Notes under the pieces: model-generated
Seen by the model: only the letters and a program-made list of their open reading frames with translations
What the model was told of the DNA's origin: nothing
Database searches by the model: none
Shown: piece by piece, positions 7,127-8,748 of the stretch
How the letters are laid out: each line of letters begins with the position of its first letter
How positions within the stretch are numbered: the first letter of the stretch is position 1
DNA from: Flavobacterium sp.
GTDB lineage: Bacteria > Bacteroidota > Bacteroidia > Flavobacteriales > Flavobacteriaceae
Reading direction: 5' to 3'
Assembly: GCA_012032075.1 (NCBI GenBank)
Contig: JAAURU010000130.1
Span: 1-8,748, forward strand
DNA length: 8,748 nucleotides
Translations under genes and position numbers: made by a program

Positions 7127-7725
7127 TCCATAATTGGAACCAAAAAAATCTCTCCTTTTTTATTTTTTGAAATTGCATTAATTTGAAAATTAAATCGATT
7201 TAAAAGTTCAGAATCAATTCTTGTTGCTTTTAATGTTTTCACATCTAATTTTATCAAACCATATCCTAAAGTTCCAATAATTAAATTATCTTGTTTATCT
7301 TGAATGATGCATTTTACAGAAATAGGTTCTGAATATCCTTCTGCAACAACATCTTCGATTTTTATTTTTGTGAAATTATCTAAATCTCTATTGTACAGAC
7401 ACAAACCTTCATCAGTTCCAACCCATAAATTATTTTTTGAATCTACAAAAGTGGCATAAATTAAATTACTATTTACAGAGCCAGTTTTTTTTGGATTGTA
7501 TTCGTAACCAATATAATTTACTCCATCATATCGAAATAATCCTGCACCATTTGTACCTACCCAAGTAAATGCATATTTATCTTGAACTATTGTTGCAATA
7601 GCACGTTTTGATGTAGCTTCTTTAATTATTCTAAATTGGTAATTTTCAAATTTGCTTTGAGACAATAACGAATTCATGAAAGCGAATAAGAAGACTACTA
7701 AGTATTTTATTTTCTTTTCAACCAT
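7114..7725 (-). CDS. HTCS fragment 1: signal sequence and first propeller blades
   Basis: The start is ATG at 7725, followed by MVEKKIK, a hydrophobic core and LLSQS, a credible export signal. Three clear Reg_prop repeats follow: TWVGTNGAGLFRYDG, NLWVGTDEGLCLYN and NLIIGTLGYGLIKLD. A fourth is cut by the frameshift: the tail reads LVPIMDCFL, while one extra T in the run at 7142-7148 gives EIFFGSNYGLFSLN, a proper repeat that runs straight into the next fragment. The upstream sequence has no Shine-Dalgarno but does have a TATTTTTG box at 7764-7757. Confidence 0.9.
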   Translation of the reverse strand: MVEKKIKYLVVFLFAFMNSLLSQSKFENYQFRIIKEATSKRAIATIVQDKYAFTWVGTNGAGLFRYDGVNYIGYEYNPKKTGSVNSNLIYATFVDSKNNLWVGTDEGLCLYNRDLDNFTKIKIEDVVAEGYSEPISVKCIIQDKQDNLIIGTLGYGLIKLDVKTLKATRIDSELLNRFNFQINAISKNKKGEIFLVPIMDCFL

Positions 7726-7756
7726 TATTTAATTGTTATTTATCTTAAATTTCTCT

Positions 7757-7764
7757 CAAAAATA
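7757..7764 (-). promoter_or_regulatory. Candidate -7 box of the HTCS promoter
   Basis: Minus-strand TATTTTTG at 7764-7757 is an exact match to the Bacteroidota -7 consensus TAnnTTTG. It sits 31 bp upstream of the HTCS ATG, giving a leader of roughly 25 nt. No TTG or TTTG is found at the usual -33 distance, so only half of the promoter is supported. No terminator hairpin is seen between galM and this box, so read-through from galM is also possible. Confidence 0.35.
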
Positions 7765-7820
7765 AAGCTTATTGTTAAATTTATATATTGAATTATAATT
7801 TTATTTCAAAATATTACAAA

Positions 7821-8127
7821 TTATTTTCTTGTACTGAATCTATATTTGATTTCATTTCTATAAGTTTTTCCTGATTCCAATATTGAATTTGGAAAATGAG
7901 GATTATTCGGAGCATCGGGAAAGTTTTGTGGTTCAAAACAAATTGCTGGAAACCCAATAGAAGCAAAATCTTCTTTAATGGTAAATCAGGAAATTTTTTG
8001 GAGTATATACTACCATTGCAGGTTGATTGCATATAACTTAACTTCTATTCCACTTTCTTTAGCATATAAAGAAGCTTTTAATTCTTCATTTTTTAACACA
8101 AAAGTATCATCAAATCCTGAAAAATTA
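7821..8127 (-). CDS. galM: galM fragment: C-terminal third in several shifted frames
   Basis: From 8124 the frame reads SGFDDTFVLKNEELKASLYA and on through KESGIEVK. After a missing base near 8036 it becomes CNQPAMVVYTPKK; after another in the T6 run at 7994-7999 FPDLPLK; and after a third near 7971 it reads DFASIGFPAICFEPQNFPDA and ends IKYRFSTRK. The CFEPQ glutamate corresponds to the family's catalytic base. The open stretch that can be read as a 72-residue protein from 8032 to 7814 is this region in the wrong frame and should not be taken as a gene. Confidence 0.8.
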
Positions 8128-8748
8128 TTTTTTATTTATTGAAACTACATTTGTTCTATCAAAAGGAGTGTTTTTTGAGTCTAAGATTTTACCTGTTGGT
8201 AATAATTTTTCATCTACTTCTAAATATTGATTGCTATTAATAAACAATTCATGCGCTAAAACAGAACCTTGACCATTTAGATTCAAATAAGGATGAGAAG
8301 TTAGGTTTACAGGAGTTACCTCATCAGAAGTTGCAGTATAATTTATATTTAATGTATTATCATCAGTCAATTCATATTTCACATAGACTTTTAAATTTCC
8401 TGGGTAACCTTCTTCTAGATGAACACTAAAATAACTCATTGTAACCGAATTCTCCTTTAGTTCTTCGATGTTCCAAAAGCGTTCATCAAAGCCTTTCCCT
8501 CCATGAAGATGAACTCCATCTTTATGATTTATTTTATATGTTTTAGTTTTTATCTGAAACTGTCCTTTGGAAATTCGACCTGCATATCTTCCAATACTAC
8601 TTCCTAAATACAATTTTACTTTTGAGTAGGGTTTACCAATGTAATCTTCAGGTTGTTTTAACCCAACGATTATGTCAATTAAATTGCCGTTTCTATCAGG
8701 AACAAAAAGATTTGTAATTGTAGCACCATAATTAATGATACTCAAACT
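8125..8748 (-). CDS. galM: galM fragment: N-terminal two thirds of the mutarotase, open at the window end
   Basis: The frame is open to the last base: AGT at 8748 is followed by TTG at 8745, and both read as interior residues (SLSIINYGATITNL), so the TTG is not a start. Usual family landmarks follow: GSSIGRYAGRISKGQF, the DGVHLHGGKGFDERFW stretch, TSHPYLNLNG and LEVDEKLLPTGKI. It stops at TAA 8125-8127 directly after SINKK because the A-run there (8133-8128 on this strand) is one base too long; with five A it reads INKNNFSGFDDTFVLKN and keeps the catalytic Asp region. Confidence 0.9.
   Translation of the reverse strand, partial: SLSIINYGATITNLFVPDRNGNLIDIIVGLKQPEDYIGKPYSKVKLYLGSSIGRYAGRISKGQFQIKTKTYKINHKDGVHLHGGKGFDERFWNIEELKENSVTMSYFSVHLEEGYPGNLKVYVKYELTDDNTLNINYTATSDEVTPVNLTSHPYLNLNGQGSVLAHELFINSNQYLEVDEKLLPTGKILDSKNTPFDRTNVVSINKK

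Larger units (their letters stand above)
3588..7725 (-). pseudogene. Hybrid two-component system (HTCS) sensor/AraC-type regulator, whole gene, two apparent frameshifts
   Basis: One-piece sensor kinase and transcription factor of Bacteroidota that controls carbohydrate-utilisation loci. Rebuilt length is 1379 aa, typical for HTCS. Order: signal sequence (about 1-22); 14 Reg_prop repeats, enough for two seven-bladed periplasmic propellers; Y_Y_Y domain (about 719-795); membrane helix (about 802-822); HisKA with His861 in SHEFRTPL; HATPase with N, G1 and G2 boxes; receiver with Asp1180 in TDVIMP; C-terminal AraC-type helix-turn-helix. It needs one T restored in the T7 run at 7142-7148 and one A in the A4 run at 6127-6130. 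The corrected length divides by three. It starts 95 bp after galM and is the likely regulator of the adjacent susC. The ligand, probably an oligosaccharide, cannot be named. Confidence 0.95.
7821..8748 (-). pseudogene. galM: Galactose mutarotase / aldose 1-epimerase, 5' end outside the window, interrupted by apparent frameshifts
   Basis: Catalyses interconversion of alpha and beta anomers of galactose and other aldoses before phosphorylation. The visible, corrected part is 309 aa of a family usually about 340-390 aa. All expected active-site stretches are present: GRYAGRI (substrate Arg), VHLHGG (His), NLTSHPYLNLNG (catalytic His), FDDTFVL (Asp) and CFEPQNFPDAPN (catalytic Glu). It ends RNEIKYRFSTRK with TAA at 7821-7823. 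Four corrections are needed: one surplus base in the run at 8128-8133, and one missing base each near 8036, in the T6 run at 7994-7999, and near 7971. The gene lies 95 bp before the HTCS. Related epimerases share the fold, so galactose as the sole substrate is not proven. No export signal can be judged because the N-terminus is missing. Confidence 0.88.

Noticed and set aside
6098..7148. Programmed ribosomal frameshifting at the HTCS breaks, given slippery-looking T7 and A4 runs
   Set aside because: The same kind of break occurs in all three genes, with differing contexts and no shared stimulatory structure, and HTCS proteins are not known to use frameshifting. A missing base is simpler.
7303..7315. 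AATGATGCATTTT, identical over 13 bp to part of the susC operator candidate
   Set aside because: It lies inside HTCS coding sequence (codons for KCII), is a single copy without a partner 21 bp away, and is explained by the protein.
7814..8032. A 72-codon open frame on the minus strand that could be called a small protein
   Set aside because: It is the galM C-terminus read out of frame after missing bases. In the shifted frames the same DNA gives FPDLPLK, CFEPQNFPDAP and IKYRFSTRK, which are mutarotase motifs.
1..8748. Search for tRNA or rRNA genes, CRISPR arrays, insertion sequences and attachment sites
   Set aside because: No cloverleaf, regular spacer-repeat array, transposase frame or terminal inverted repeat was seen in the window.

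Overview
The window is AT-rich (about 70% A+T by eye). It carries one polysaccharide-utilisation type locus of the kind found in Bacteroidota, most likely a flavobacterium. This rests on three things: a SusC-type TonB-dependent receptor with an N-terminal carboxypeptidase-D-like domain, a one-piece hybrid two-component regulator with a double propeller sensor, and A/T-rich start regions without a close Shine-Dalgarno sequence. Every recognisable gene is on the minus strand, so the window is read from high to low coordinates.

Layout in transcription order: (1) 8748-7821, a galactose mutarotase / aldose 1-epimerase (galM-like) whose 5' end lies outside the window. (2) 7820-7726, a short gap with a TAnnTTTG-type -7 box. 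(3) 7725-3588, a hybrid two-component system protein (HTCS) of about 1379 aa. (4) 3587-3179, an intergenic region with a strong hairpin terminator behind the HTCS gene, a 21-bp-spaced direct repeat that looks like an AraC-family operator, and a possible susC promoter. (5) 3178-83, a SusC-like receptor of about 1033 aa. (6) 82-1, a leader in which a SusD gene would be expected to start.

No gene reads through as one open frame. I rebuilt each by hand. SusC needs seven base corrections plus a second base at one site, HTCS needs two, and the mutarotase needs four. Almost all are single missing A/T bases in or beside homopolymers, and after correction all three proteins are full length with all family motifs in place and a total length divisible by three. 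I therefore read the breaks as probable sequence or assembly error rather than real decay, although the sequence alone cannot exclude mutation.

How the parts would work together (inference from family knowledge): SusC with an off-window SusD imports an oligosaccharide across the outer membrane. The HTCS senses a breakdown product in the periplasm and switches on susC through the direct repeat. The mutarotase interconverts anomers of the released aldose for catabolism. The substrate cannot be fixed because no glycoside hydrolase is in view. I see no evidence for a new kind of system; the most interesting non-coding signal is the candidate HTCS operator.
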